Shown piece by piece: positions 21,044-32,378 of a DNA stretch of 64,000 nucleotides (its first letter is position 1; every line of letters starts with the position of its first letter). The DNA is from Cheiracanthium punctorium (Eukaryota > Arthropoda > Arachnida > Araneae > Cheiracanthiidae): positions 806,001 to 870,000 of the forward strand of contig JAWZYV010019969.1 in assembly GCA_038373885.1 (NCBI GenBank), given 5' to 3'. A program made the position numbers and the translations under genes. Under the pieces are notes generated by a model. That model was not told the origin of the DNA and ran no database searches. It saw nothing but the letters and a program-made list of their open reading frames with translations.

Positions 21044-21049
21044 TCATTG

Positions 21050-22139
21050 AATATGAGAAATGGAAAAAGATGTAACACTTAAAATATGTTATGGTTAACA
21101 TATTTAAAACATAATACGTGTATCAACACACATGAACAAACCTTACAAACTTATTTCACACTATTGATTCGAATTTACTAAATTAACATATGCATACTTT
21201 TGCAATTTTTAACGTAAACGTTTTAAAATAATAATGTAATTTTAACTCTCTCTGGATGTTAAACGATTTAGCAGAAGTTAACAAAGGTGTAAAAAGCGTC
21301 ACTGTGCTCCAGTTATCGTAAAGGACAACATATCTTCAACACTGAGCTTATTTTCATTCAAACGTCTAAAATCGTATAGCATTTCACATTTTTTTCTGTA
21401 TGATGGCGCCATGTGTGCACGTTTGTAGTCCTTTGCCATAAATTCCTCAGTACTACGTATACACGGGCGCCCGTCCGAAAAACATTTAAAAAAATGTTTT
21501 CCTGTGACAACAAAATTTCGGTATTACTAGCATAATGCACAACAAATATCATTACGGAAGTACTTTTCTCTTAGACATCTAACAAATTTCACTTATGTTG
21601 TGTTTGAAATAAAACAACGTTTCTATAAATTATGTAAACATTTTCAGCGTCATGATTAAATATTTAGAAAGAGAACTTAATGCAATTTGTGTTTATAAAT
21701 TTACTCTTTCAATAAATTTGAGAGAGAATACAATGAGATATTTAGGCTGTCGAAATTACACAAATCACATCCGGAATAATTAATAATCACGGGCAAATTA
21801 TTTCAGCATTTCTGAATGCTGTAATCCATCGCCACTTGTAATTACACTGATGCTACTCTAATGCTACTTCCATTAAGGGTGATGTATTCCCTCGTTTTCA
21901 AGGTGGAAATTGGAAAATGCATTATATTTTGGAGATTCTTGGATTTATTGTTATATAATATTTTAAAACATGTTCATATGATGTTCTGCAATGTATAAAG
22001 AAGTTAATTATACACATTATTGTTGGACAAATATGAAAAAAAATGCACTGTAACTACCGATATTTAAGAAATATAAACAACCCCTCTTTATTAACAGTAT
22101 CCTCTTTTAATTTTAGCACAAAATATCACCTTGATATGT
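21050..22139. other. No gene seen
   Basis: A+T-rich with no supported feature. ATGGCGCCAT near 21403 is a short G+C-rich palindrome. Confidence 0.4.
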
Positions 22140-22147
22140 GTCGTACC

Positions 22148-22315
22148 CAGGGGCGTAGCCAAGGGGGGGGTTAGGGGCATCATAACCCCCCCTGAGGAAC
22201 TTTTTTGCCATACAAATTGTATATTCTTCACTCCCTTATCACACACATGTATGAATATATGTGAGTTGCAGGAGTCGTATCCCCCCCCATTGAAAAATTC
22301 CTGGCTACGCCCCTG
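22148..22315. mobile_element. hAT MITE, CAGGGGCGTAGCC family, best-preserved copy
   Basis: CAGGGGCGTAGCCAAGGGGG at the left and CTGGCTACGCCCCTG at the right, exact 8-bp duplication GTCGTACC at 22140-22147 and 22316-22323. 168 bp. Internal phrases CATACAAATTGTATATTCTT and GGAGTCGTATCCCCC are shared with the 10.2- and 14.2-kb copies. Confidence 0.93.
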
Positions 22316-22323
22316 GTCGTACC

Positions 22324-23645
22324 CTTTAAGTACTCTAAATCTGATAATAATTTCCTCTTACTTTGAAAAAATAATTACGTTTTTTCTGGAATCTGTCAGT
22401 AGTATATATGGGCTGTTTCTATCACATACACGAAGTTAAATACAATCTTAATACTTCCTAGGTGCATTACGAAAGTCTGAATTGATTATTAACAATAAAA
22501 TAAAATAATAAAAAACCTTGTAAAATAGCACAATAAAGGTTACTTAAACGGCCATACAGCTATTTCGATCAAAAACTTTTTAGGTCTACCAGACACCACC
22601 AGAAGTCAGAAATTCAATTATGCTTGTTTATTAACAATGCCTCAATCCGGAAGAAAAATTTTCCTGGTTATTTGAAATTGCAAACTTTGTAAATTATAAA
22701 TTTGAAATAGTGCCTTGTAAATTTCAATGCAATAAATATTTAGTATATCTTAGACAACAATGTTGTTTTAAAGGCAGAACAATAATAATAATAATTATTT
22801 TACAAATGACAGATACAAACAAAGTTTCTATTATTTACCAATCTTGTAGAAATTGTAACAGCCAGAAATTTAAACAAAATCTTTTTTATTTAAAAAGGAA
22901 AAGGGCAATACGCTTTATGATTGTCGGTTAGACTTATTTTACGTTTCAGAAAGCCTGACGTTTGCGTCTTAGGGAAGAATTAAAACGCGAACTTTAATCC
23001 TCTACTTACTCCTTTACAAAAAACGTTCATCAGTACCGACGGTATTTGATGAAATTTTCGTATTTAGCGATGGAGTATGTCTATTTCGATTCTTTGATCG
23101 CCATTAAAATAGATAGTTAATAACATTTGTGATTAATTAAAATACTTAAGAAGCATTTATTTATCCTTTTTAAAGCAAATTTCTCCAAAATAATTTCTGA
23201 AGGATTTAGTTAAAATTCGCATATATTTCGATATAAAATAATAGTGTACATATTTTTAGAGCTTTCAAACCATGTTCGAGATATATTGCATATGTTCTCA
23301 AAAGAAAACATTAAACAAGAGTAAACGTCTTGTGTTATGCTAAAAGTATCCACATTATTCACTGTTTTTGAGGGTTCATTTCATAAAGGCTAGCATTTAT
23401 CAATAATTCTTCATTTTTAAAGACTTCCTCCTGACGTGTTTTATTTAAATAAAGGGAAACAAATGGAATTTTAACATGCACAAGACTATTGCGTTAAATT
23501 AAACTTAATAATGATTAAAAGACATTTTAACGTAGTTCAGTTTTTTTTCTATACTAATAACTATTTAAATTCATGAAAAGTTCTTTCCAATATTATGTCT
23601 TATGAAACTTAATACTTTGCTGATTTAGCATGAATAAAATTATAG
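22324..23645. other. No gene seen; A+T-rich
   Basis: No supported exon, RNA gene or element boundary. Confidence 0.5.
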
Positions 23646-23653
23646 ATCACAAT

Positions 23654-23815
23654 CAGAGCTACCAAGTCTCCGGCTTTTTTCGGGAGATTTCCCACCACTA
23701 ATTTTTACTTGCAAATTTATACTTATTATAAGTCCAAATATTTAATGTAAAATAAAACTGCCCAAAAATTGTGGTGGGAAATCTCCCGGAGAAAGCCGGA
23801 GACTTGGTAGCTCTG
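23654..23815. mobile_element. hAT MITE, CAGAGCTACCAAGTC family
   Basis: Inverted ends of about 45 bp, nearly perfect: CAGAGCTACCAAGTCTCCGG then GGGAGATTTCCCACCAC. Exact 8-bp duplication ATCACAAT at 23646-23653 and 23816-23823. The interior (about 70 bp) is A+T-rich and non-coding. The high arm identity suggests a fairly recent insertion. Confidence 0.93.
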
Positions 23816-24164
23816 ATCACAATTAATAATTGTTACTTAATGACTTCGGTAATGTGGGTTACTCCACATACATAAAACTCCCCTTCTCACATGCATCCTC
23901 AAAATTATGCTTCGCGCAACGCGCTGGATCACTGAGATAGTATTCAAAGACCTATAGTAGTAATAAACTGTAGACACATATAGATTCGCTTCCGTCGCGA
24001 CCTTTACAAGCATTTGCGTGGATAAGTTAACTATATATTAATTATTAATAAATGTACTATTAAAGCTCGAGCGTGTTTCATTTTCCATGCATTTGTTATA
24101 GATTGCCTTGCTTGATTGACCTCTGATCAAACTCACTTGTGAACAACTCTGTTTGATGGTAAAA

Positions 24165-24380
24165 CAGGTCTTTTTTTGTGGGATTACGGCCAATTATCTA
24201 CTCGTGGGATTATGGGTGGGGTTCCCTCTGTTGCGGTCTTTCCAAGGTGTCTTAACCCGTATTTGCCCTAAATTTCGGGGGAAACCACGGGAAAATCCAA
24301 ACGGTTAGGTTAACGGACTGGACCTGGTTTTGAACCATGCACCTTCCGTCTTCCAGTTCAGACACTGGTCTGGTGTTTTG
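24165..24380 (-). mobile_element. SINE copy, minus strand
   Basis: On the minus strand the B box GGTTCAAAACC (24326-24336) is followed by TTTTCCCGTGGTTTCCCCC, GGGCAAATACGGGTTAAGAC and a tail GGCCGTAATCCCACAA. The tail is the same as in the 26.4-kb copy. The tRNA-like 5' part is weakly preserved. Confidence 0.65.
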
Positions 24381-25206
24381 TTATTTCACGTTTTGAAATT
24401 ATATATTTCTTTTCCACCAAAATTTTGAATACGAAAATAAACATTCAGAGAGAGATATAAAGCTAAAAAATATTTTCTTCTGTGTTCCTTACAATACATT
24501 ATTGAAACATGCGCTCATATATTTAATCTTGTAAAGCATAATTCGAAAGCTTTATCATTGATTTCTAACTGCATATTGTTTAATGCATCTATGTCCGGAA
24601 ATTTTTAATAAATTATAAGATAACATATTACTCATTTGATTAACAATAGATTAAAAATCAAAATATTTAATTATTAATGCTAAAATAAAGAAGAAAAATG
24701 GGAATGCACACATTATTTTATATTTTACAATATAGCACATAAATTTATTCTTTACAAGTAACAAATCTCAAAGTAAAGTCTTGATGTACTTATTACATGC
24801 AAATATGTTCCGCGCTTTTGCCGAGGGAAAGTAAACACGCTATTCACAAACAAAGGGATATTAAAAACTCGCGTTTGCATTTAATTGAAAATGCTAATAT
24901 AAGCCTAACTCACCAAAAGAGACACAAGGTAATCTGGTTTGTTTGGGTATGCATAATGAATTAGATCATAACACAAAACAAGATTGATTAAGACTTGAAT
25001 GGTGTTATGCTTTAAATGACAAAGCAATTTTTGAATAACTTTCAAGTTTCTCCCTCATGTATCGGGTAATAAATCAGCAAAATGTAGTTTCATTTACGGC
25101 AAGTGACTGATCTTTAAGGATATGTTATATACAAATGAACATAGTTGAAATGTACAGGTAAAATGGGAATATGAGAGATAAATAAAGTTGAAGTTAAATT
25201 AGTACC
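24381..25206. other. No gene seen; A+T-rich
   Basis: No supported feature. Confidence 0.5.
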
Positions 25207-25380
25207 AATATCGGCAACATGTACGGAATTTACTTACCACTTTTTGTAAATAGTATTTTTTATATGATATTAAAAAAAATTAATTTGAAGCTGATATATA
25301 CTAGTACAAACAAATTTTTCTAAAAAGTCACTGTTTACAAAAAGTGGTAAATTATGTTTTTGCACTTATTGTCAGTTATG
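25207..25380. mobile_element. Palindromic MITE related to the CATAGCTGCCAAC family
   Basis: The inner arms are clear: TTACCACTTTTTGTAAATAG at the left and the complement of the right arm TTACCACTTTTTGTAAACAG. The outer ends (ATATCGGCAACATG and complement of right CATAACTGACAATA) are decayed. Confidence 0.5.
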
Positions 25381-25639
25381 TGTTGCATTCTCTGTAGAAG
25401 GTGAGGTCATCAGGATATATAAGAGAACGACAGATAAAGCTTATGTTTTGAATTAAGTACAAGATTTGATACATTTGTATGTTATTTGTCAAGCTACTTT
25501 ATGTGAATATTGGGACTTGTGTTTAAAATGGAGAAGAGAGAAATGATTGCTTTATTCGTTAGAACATTTCATAACACTTAGTAGTATATTGTATTTAATG
25601 ATTTTGTGCTTGTGGATTAACGTCACTAGGTTCCTAGGC

Positions 25640-25825
25640 CTAAAGGGGGAACACCCTCCGTGGGGAACTTTCTAAAGGATACCAGCCCATATTTACGCGA
25701 TGTTTCAGAGAAAACCACGGAAAACTCCGATTGGCAATGTCGACAGGCGCGACCAGGGTATGAACTTGGCACCTCCCGCCTTCACGTTTCGAGAGCAGAA
25801 CCTCTCAGCAGGCACTGTTGGGCAT
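25640..25825 (-). mobile_element. SINE copy, minus strand, decayed
   Basis: On the minus strand a degenerate B box (AAGTTCATACCCTGG) precedes GAGTTTTCCGTGGTTTTCTC and ATCGCGTAAATATGGGCTGG. These parallel the bodies at 24.2 and 26.4 kb. The 3' tail is lost. Confidence 0.55.
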
Positions 25826-26344
25826 AAGGTAATTAAATTTCTTGTTAAAGTATGAAAATGTTCAAAAATTCATTTTCATTACATCATTATCATTTTTAAC
25901 TACCGGTAAAATGCAGTGGCATTATATTCTTTCAAAATTTTTAACTCATACGTAAGTGTACTTCTATGGAGTGGTTATAGTTAACCTTCCCGTGTAAAAA
26001 GGGAGTTTAGCTAAAACGGAGTGCAACCAAATTTTGTATGCAGACCGCGCATTGGATAGGCACAAGGATTTTCGAAAAAAAAAATAGTTAAAAAATATCC
26101 ACTATGCGGAGCTTCGTAAGAATAAGCAGTAAATGGCTAATTTGATTGTATAACGAATAATGGAAACGGCTAACGTAAGAATGGAAATGGCTAATTTGAA
26201 ATGTATAAACAATTTCACCATTTATTCAATGGTTTTTGAGCATTTATTAAAGTAACTTGGGTCATTTTTCGAGATAATTTCAGAATACAAAGCGCTAGGG
26301 GATATTTCTTAAATATACATTTTTAAAAATATAGTAATTACACT
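25826..26344. other. No gene seen
   Basis: A+T-rich. GGAAACGGCTAACGTAAGAA and AATGGAAATGGCTAATTTG near 26160-26190 form a short imperfect repeat. Confidence 0.4.
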
Positions 26345-26590
26345 TCGGCGCCCCACAAGTGGCCGAACACATTGCGCTCTGAACTGGGTGACGAAGGTGC
26401 CTGGTTCAAAACCGAGTCACGTCCGCCGACTTAACCGTTCGGAGTTTTCCATGGTTTCCTCCGAAACGCATCGTAAATACCGGCTTAGACTCTTTAGAAA
26501 GACACCCAAGGAATGCAGTCCATCCCTCTTCCTAGAACCCACGTGTAGCCAATTGGCCGTAATCCCACAACACATATCGCGCACAGTCCA
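26345..26590 (+). mobile_element. tRNA-related SINE, plus strand
   Basis: AGTGGCCGAACACATTGCGC resembles a Pol III A box region, and GGTTCAAAACC (26403-26413) is a B box. The body contains GAGTTTTCCATGGTTTCCTC and CATCGTAAATACCGGCTTAG, and the tail CCAATTGGCCGTAATCCCAC. It is the most complete copy of this SINE family here. An 85-codon frame overlapping it is incidental. Confidence 0.7.
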
Positions 26591-26645
26591 TATGCTAAAT
26601 TTGGTGGGAATTTGCTTAATCGTTTTAGTTGCAGAATGTTGCTAA

Positions 26646-27529
26646 TTGTTATAATTACAAGTTTAATTATAACAATCCTTATACATACATGAATATGTGT
26701 AAGACGACAGGATAATTTTCATTTAAAGAAATGTATTTCTGATGCACGAAGACACCTCAAAAGCAGCCCTTAAAATACCTATTTGACTTTTAATATATTG
26801 CTGATAGATTGTGCATAACCGCATACGAAAACATCTTTGAGGATATGAGAAAGTCAGGTGCTGGGTGTTTGGAAAGACGGGTGTTGACAGAACTAGCGCT
26901 CATCTGTGCATGTATAAGCAGGTTTTTTTAAATGTAATTTATTTATTTATTCTTTTGATATCTTTAGGAAGAAAGAGATTAAGTTAACCTAAGAATATCC
27001 TTTACATCATTTTAGAATATTATGGAAATTTAATGTAAATTTAAAAATATTTTACGTTATAGTTTAATAAAATAAAAAACAGAAACAATTAAAAGATTCA
27101 AAGCAAATATTTAAATATAATACAATTAAGCTAATTATTAATACACATTTTTAAATGTTAGCAACCGAACGCAAGCAAGGTTGCTTAAAATATATCAAAA
27201 ATAGTTTTGCGATGAAAGTAATTCAAAATTTAAGAATTCAATTAAAACGCTGCGCTGCAATCGTAAGTACCCCAACGGTGTTTAATAAACCTGCAGATTG
27301 CTTTACCTAAGTACCTCCCCCCAAACAAAACTCATATTTTAAATTAAAGCTACACTGCACAACCCTCTTATAGCTTAAACTTTTCTAATTACATTTTGTT
27401 CTGCTCATGTACCACAAAGGAGTTTCCAGAGAATTCTTCAGTTTAAGCTAATGTGCAACTAGGATGAGACAAGATTTTTCTACATATATTTACCTTTTGC
27501 ATTGTAAATGGAAAAGGAAAATGCCTCTG
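26646..27529. other. No gene seen; A+T-rich
   Basis: No supported feature. Confidence 0.5.
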
Positions 27530-27759
27530 ATTGTAAATAGGGATGCCACATCGATCGCAAAACATCGATGTTTAGATGTATCGATATTCCATAGCTGAAA
27601 CAACGATGTTGCAAAACCATAGATGTTTAGAACTGAGGAAAACATAATTTTTAACAAAAAAAGAGATTTATTTGACTTACTACCGATGTGGGTGCTATTT
27701 TTCAAGTATGATATTTTAAGCAAACATACAGTTGCACAAAACTCTGTTTGTTTCCTGGG

Positions 27760-28230
27760 TGTGCCGTTCTAAATTCCACACAATTGGTGTAGAAAGTTCT
27801 AGTAAAAAGTCACTTCACAGGATGGAACACAAACTTTATTGCTTCTAGAATTTAGTCGAACAATCAGCTATACAAAACTCACAGGCACTACGGCCAGTAG
27901 CTCGTTTATAACAATCTACTCAGTACGGAAGCTATCAGAAATGCTGTAATTCTTACACAAAATAAAACACTTAAACAGGCAAAATTCAGTGAAAATATAC
28001 GAGGGATAACACTAACACTCCCTCAAGACTCAACAATGAAGACGGGAGCTCCATTCACACTGAACTGGGGCCTCTGACATGCTTGTATTTATAGGTGACG
28101 CAGAAGCTACAAGAAGCTTCCAGGAGAATAAATTTCTTGAAGAAACCACATAAAGCGGAAATTTTGATTACGCCATAGAAGAGAAATATTAGAATATTAT
28201 GCATGGTAATGCAGAGAAACTATCTTTACA
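27760..28230 (-). mobile_element. Probable solo LTR of a retrotransposon, nested in the hAT element
   Basis: On the minus strand it starts TGTAAAGATAGTTTCTCTGC and ends GAACGGCACA, giving TG...CA termini. In order it carries CACCTATAAATACAAGC (a TATA box), a TTCAGTG initiator-like phrase about 30 bases on, and AATAAAG as a poly(A) signal followed by a T/G-rich stretch. That order is what an LTR promoter and terminator require. No internal gag-pol region or primer-binding site is next to it, so it would be a solo LTR. I could not match a 4-6-bp target duplication, so the exact edges are uncertain. Confidence 0.5.
28084..28100 (-). promoter_or_regulatory. TATA box of the putative LTR
   Basis: Minus-strand CCTATAAATACAAGC, followed about 30 bases downstream by a TCAGT initiator-like pentamer. 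Only the layout supports it. Confidence 0.4.
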
Positions 28231-29315
28231 AGCCCCATTGGGAAAATCGCACCAATCGACCAAAATTTCGCCAAGCTTGGCGACTTTTGGTGAAATATTA
28301 CCAAATTTGGCGCAAAAAAATAAGTCCCTAAAGGTGAAGTCTACGACCAATATTTCTCGAGATTTCTAGAACCGCCATAGGAAAACAATGGGGAAACCAA
28401 AACCTCCGTATCTCCGGTTCTACTTCACCGATTTTGATGCATTAAAAAGCAAAATTTAACTATTTGAAGCGTAGAACACGAATTTTGAACAGTCCTTTGA
28501 ACTTGTTCCATATGACATTACTGTGTTTCTTTGGTAGGGTAAAATAATCAGCAGACTGTTACATAACTCAGATGTTTATAGTAAACGCTGCTCAATTCGA
28601 TTATAAAGTTCAACTTACTGATTGAGGAAACATAAGAGATTTTCTTCAAGATAAAATAAAAAACATCAATTTTAAACAAACTTTTGCGTCTGAAATCACA
28701 GAACTTTTGGTTATGGAAAAAGCCTACTAGAACGTTTAATGCACAGCTTGAGAAAATTCTAAAAAACCGCAATTTTTCAACATGAACACCACTTTCGGCA
28801 CACAGTACTTCTTCCTAATGCTGCATTACAACATTATCACTGCAGTAATAGCAAATGGAGAAACTTCCTATTTAATAAACAAAAATTATCTTTTACAAAA
28901 AATGGTTGCATACCGCACACGGTGGCAACCATGCATAAAATGTACAATCAATTACGGTAAAAAACGTCGAATTCAAAACATCGGTGTTAAACATCGATGT
29001 CGCATAAATATCGATTTTGCATCTCTGATTGTAAAACATGCCATGACCGTATTAGCCCAAATATAACGTGATAATTTTTAACTAATTATTTCCCATTAAA
29101 GATTCTAGGTTATTGAAAATGAATTTTCAAAATATTTTCTTGGAAAATTTTGGTGTCACATTGAATTAGCTGTCGTTTTACACTAGGGTTAAAGCGGTAA
29201 TACTAATAAGGATAATACTAACATTCTTTGGCAGCAATAAATTTTTTTTTATTTTTTTTTTTCGGAGAGAACTTGTTTCATTACATTTCTTGGCATATGA
29301 TTGGTTAAAACTTAA

Positions 29316-30610
29316 TAGAGATGGCCAATGATTCGATGTTTCGAATAAGTGATTCGAATCTTGGTACTGAGTGGCTCAATCTTTACACTCACTATCTACT
29401 GATTCGAATCTCAAGCCTTCAACTGTGGGAAAATATTCCAAGTGCGAAGGTAAGGAAAACTTATTTTCCCTTTGCCGTTCCCAGAGATTTTCCCAGAGTC
29501 GAAAGGAGTCGAAAAGAGTTGAAAGGATGTTTCATTTAATTGGAGTTTTTTTTTCGAATCTTCTATCGACTCAGAGTCGAAAGGAGTCGAAAAGAGTTGA
29601 AAGAGTAAGGGAAAATCTCTGGTGGTCGGATTTAAAGTTTTATCTGTCTGTGTGTGTGGAGTGCGTCGAACATCGTTTGCTTTTGGAGGGGTGCATAGGC
29701 ATTACTTCCTAAGGGCAAGAGGGGTCAGTCACTCCCCCCCGAAAAAAATTAAGAAAATTCAAGTATCAGAACTATTTAAAAATGGTATTTTCTACAATCA
29801 GAAACAATTTGTCACCCCATCCAAATATTACATGCCAATTTACGCCAATGCTCGTGGAAGAGCGGGGGGTGTCTCAAAGTTGTTTAAACCTTTTTCCCTC
29901 GGGGGGGAGACTTCCTCCTTCTAACTTGTCTGGCTGGTTTAATATTTGTTTAAAATTTAATGAAACATCCCTTTTCTACTTTTAACTTCAATATATGTCT
30001 CCCTGCCCCCCCCCACCCACCCCCCGAAAAAAAACAGACACGGACACGTTAAGTTTAAATGGTTGGCGCGTTTTCATGTGAAGGGAAATAGAATGGAATG
30101 AAGTTAGGATTGTGCTTGTCACTTTTAATGAAGGATACAGGGGTGGTATTAAGCGCTCCCACAAAAGGACTTTGTAGTAAGCAAAATAACATTTCGCTTT
30201 ATTGCGGCAGATTTCGTTTAAGATATTTTTTTTTACTTTGTTTGTCGTTTAAGGGGAATGATTTTATTTTCTTTCGTAATTCAGAGAAATACAAAATAGG
30301 GTCTAAAGTAGTGGCGTAGCCAGGATTTTATTTCGGGGTGGGCTGGGCGCGAGCTAGGAAGTTAAGAGAACGAACTCATTTGCTCAAAACTGTGTGTGTC
30401 AATGTTGAATTCGACCGAGCAAGGAGAGAGAGATGCTAGCTGCCTGAGAACTCAGCGGAGAAGAAACCCGATGAATGGGTGAAGGGTGTTCAAATAGTAC
30501 GGATTTCGGCGCAAAGAGAGGGAAAATTTCTTTAGTTGTTTTATTGAATCAAGATTCGAATCATCGGAATAGTGGGTGAGTTGAGATTCGAATTAGTAAA
30601 ATGTGTGGAA
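29316..30610. mobile_element. hAT-like element, left end clear, right end decayed
   Basis: The left end TAGAGATGGCCAATGATTCG is followed by repeated GATTCGAATC phrases. The right part carries the complementary theme (AGATTCGAATCATCGG near 30550, GAGATTCGAATTAG near 30583) but no CATCTCTA terminus. Inside, GAGTCGAAAGGAGTCGAAAA occurs twice (29497 and 29575), and C/G runs occur near 29730, 29900 and 30010. GTGGCGTAGCCAGGA at 30312 looks like one end of a CAGGGGCGTAGCC-type MITE. No coding frame is recognisable. Confidence 0.45.
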
Positions 30611-31723
30611 CAAACAGCCTTTATCTAAGACTTCTGAATTTTAATAATTAAAAGTACTTATAAATACTGGTGTTGCAACATTTTAGTTTGCTATTATAAA
30701 GTTTCATAATGATACAACAGGTTTCTGTTTAGCTCTGATTTCATTCAGTAGTCCAGTTATCATAGACAACACAGATAAAAATTTCCCCATATTGCAACAG
30801 CTTTTTTAAACTGAAAGTCTCGCAAGAAAAAGAAGTAAGTTCCATTTGTGATGAATTTAGAAAATTAAAGTAGTAATAAAATTTGAATTTTTATGTTTTG
30901 TGACCTACTTTTTGTTCTAAACTCAATTTTAAAATTGAGCATACGGATATAATGAAGGTGGTGTTTGTATTGCGGCAGGTTACGTCAGCGGCTATGGAAG
31001 CACTTGGAATTCCTGCGAATTGTGTCGTTTAAATTAATTTTGAATTTCTTTTTCCTATACCTGCAAATGTTGATGTGTATTAAAATGGCCCCAACATAAT
31101 GTAATGTTTAATTACATCATTTTCTTAATTGGCGTTAGTTGAATATAGAAAAATATAAAAGTAAGAGCTGAAATTAAATAAATGTGCATTTTTTAAATGC
31201 GAATCAAATCATCATAGAATATATACTGTGTAAGGTTTAAGATCATTTAAAAAATAATTAAAACGAAACTATTTTAATGGGGACAAAGAAAGCTTCCCTA
31301 TCAGAAGAAACACTGAAAATATTAATTCTAAAAAGTCTTAACAGTGTAATAGTCAAATGTGGATAGTTACAGGGAAAAAACAAAATATTTTAAGAACGCT
31401 AAAATTCTTATTCAACAAACACTTTAAAAGCGGTTAAATCCAGGAAAAATCCGTGTTCAGTGCAAAATCCACGAGCATTGTGTTTAAAATGTGTCTTATT
31501 TCAAATAAGTAACTTTATAACCAACATTTTTACAGAATTAAGAATACTGGATTATTACGAATACTGAATATCAAAGCAACCTTAAATTTAAATACTTCCT
31601 TAATATAAAAACACTTGGATCTGTTACGCAACTGGGTGAAAAATTCCGCAACGGCCAGAATAATAACTCGGTTGATTATGAAACTGCACATCTGTTTAAA
31701 GATTATTGTAGGTGTGAGGTGCA
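30611..31723. other. No gene seen; A+T-rich
   Basis: No supported feature. Confidence 0.5.
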
Positions 31724-32378
31724 CAAGGTGTGTCTACAAAGTCCGGTGAATGGTCCGATATCTCAACTGCAAAATTTTCTACGCGCACTCGCTTGCACAT
31801 GATGATCTAGAGATCTGTTAAGGAGCATCACTTAGCAGGAAGCCTCGCGGCTGTCATGGAAAAACCCGCTACGGGCAGTCGAGCGTAGGCAGTGTCACTG
31901 TGCAATGGAGCAACGAGTGCACATATAGTTTTGTTAGAAATTGGGAAAAACAGCTACGGAGACACATGGAATATTGGTGCAAGTGTAAGAGACGGAAGCA
32001 GTGGGTCCCGCTGCACCATAACGCTCCTGCTCACTCTACAATCCGCGTGCGCCAATTCTTGGCTCAGTGTGGCGTAACTGTTCTCGATCATCCACCGTTC
32101 TCCCCTGATCTGGCGCCTGCGGAGTTCTTTCTGTTTCCCCGCATGAAGGAGGTCCTAAAAGGGCCACGTTTTGCGGACGTGTCGGCGATCCATCATCCGT
32201 TCTGCGATCGATTCCGAAAAAGTCATTTTCTGACAGTTTTCAGAAGCTTTATGAACGTTGTCAAAAATGTGTTGTGTGCAATGGTGATTGTTTTGAAGGC
32301 CAATAAAGGTAATTTACTAGTATGTTCTGCTTTGTTTCTTTTCTAATACCATTCACCGAACTTTTTAGACACACCTCG
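31724..32378 (+). mobile_element. mariner-family transposon, internally deleted
   Basis: The terminal inverted repeats are about 28 bp. Left: AGGTGTGTCTACAAAGTCCG then GTGAATGGT. Complement of right: AGGTGTGTCTAAAAAGTTCG then GTGAATGGT. At about 655 bp it is half the usual length of roughly 1.3 kb. The expected TA duplication is not intact (CA and TG at the edges). Confidence 0.85.
31900..32346 (+). pseudogene. mariner transposase, C-terminal half, inactivated
   Basis: An open frame of 148 codons covers the C-terminal half of a mariner DDD transposase. Near residue 39 it reads LHHNAPAHS; intact relatives have an Asp between the second His and Asn (LHHDNAPAH), so the second catalytic Asp is missing by loss of one codon. 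HPPFSPDLAPAEFFLFP, with the third catalytic Asp, is intact at about 32092-32142. The N-terminal DNA-binding region and the first catalytic Asp are absent because the element is internally deleted. The end of the frame only loosely follows the family. It is a relic. Confidence 0.85.

Larger units (their letters stand above)
27538..29027. mobile_element. hAT element (~1.49 kb) with TAGGGATG ends
   Basis: Left end TAGGGATGCCACATCGATCG; the complement of the right end starts CAGAGATGCAAAATCGATAT, and both ends carry repeated ATCGATGTT-type phrases inside. Exact 8-bp duplication ATTGTAAA at 27530-27537 and 29028-29035. No transposase frame is visible, so it is non-autonomous. It contains a probable solo LTR (27760-28230) and a segment with CGCCAAG/TTGGCG palindromes that recurs at 50.2-50.6 kb. 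Confidence 0.8.
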
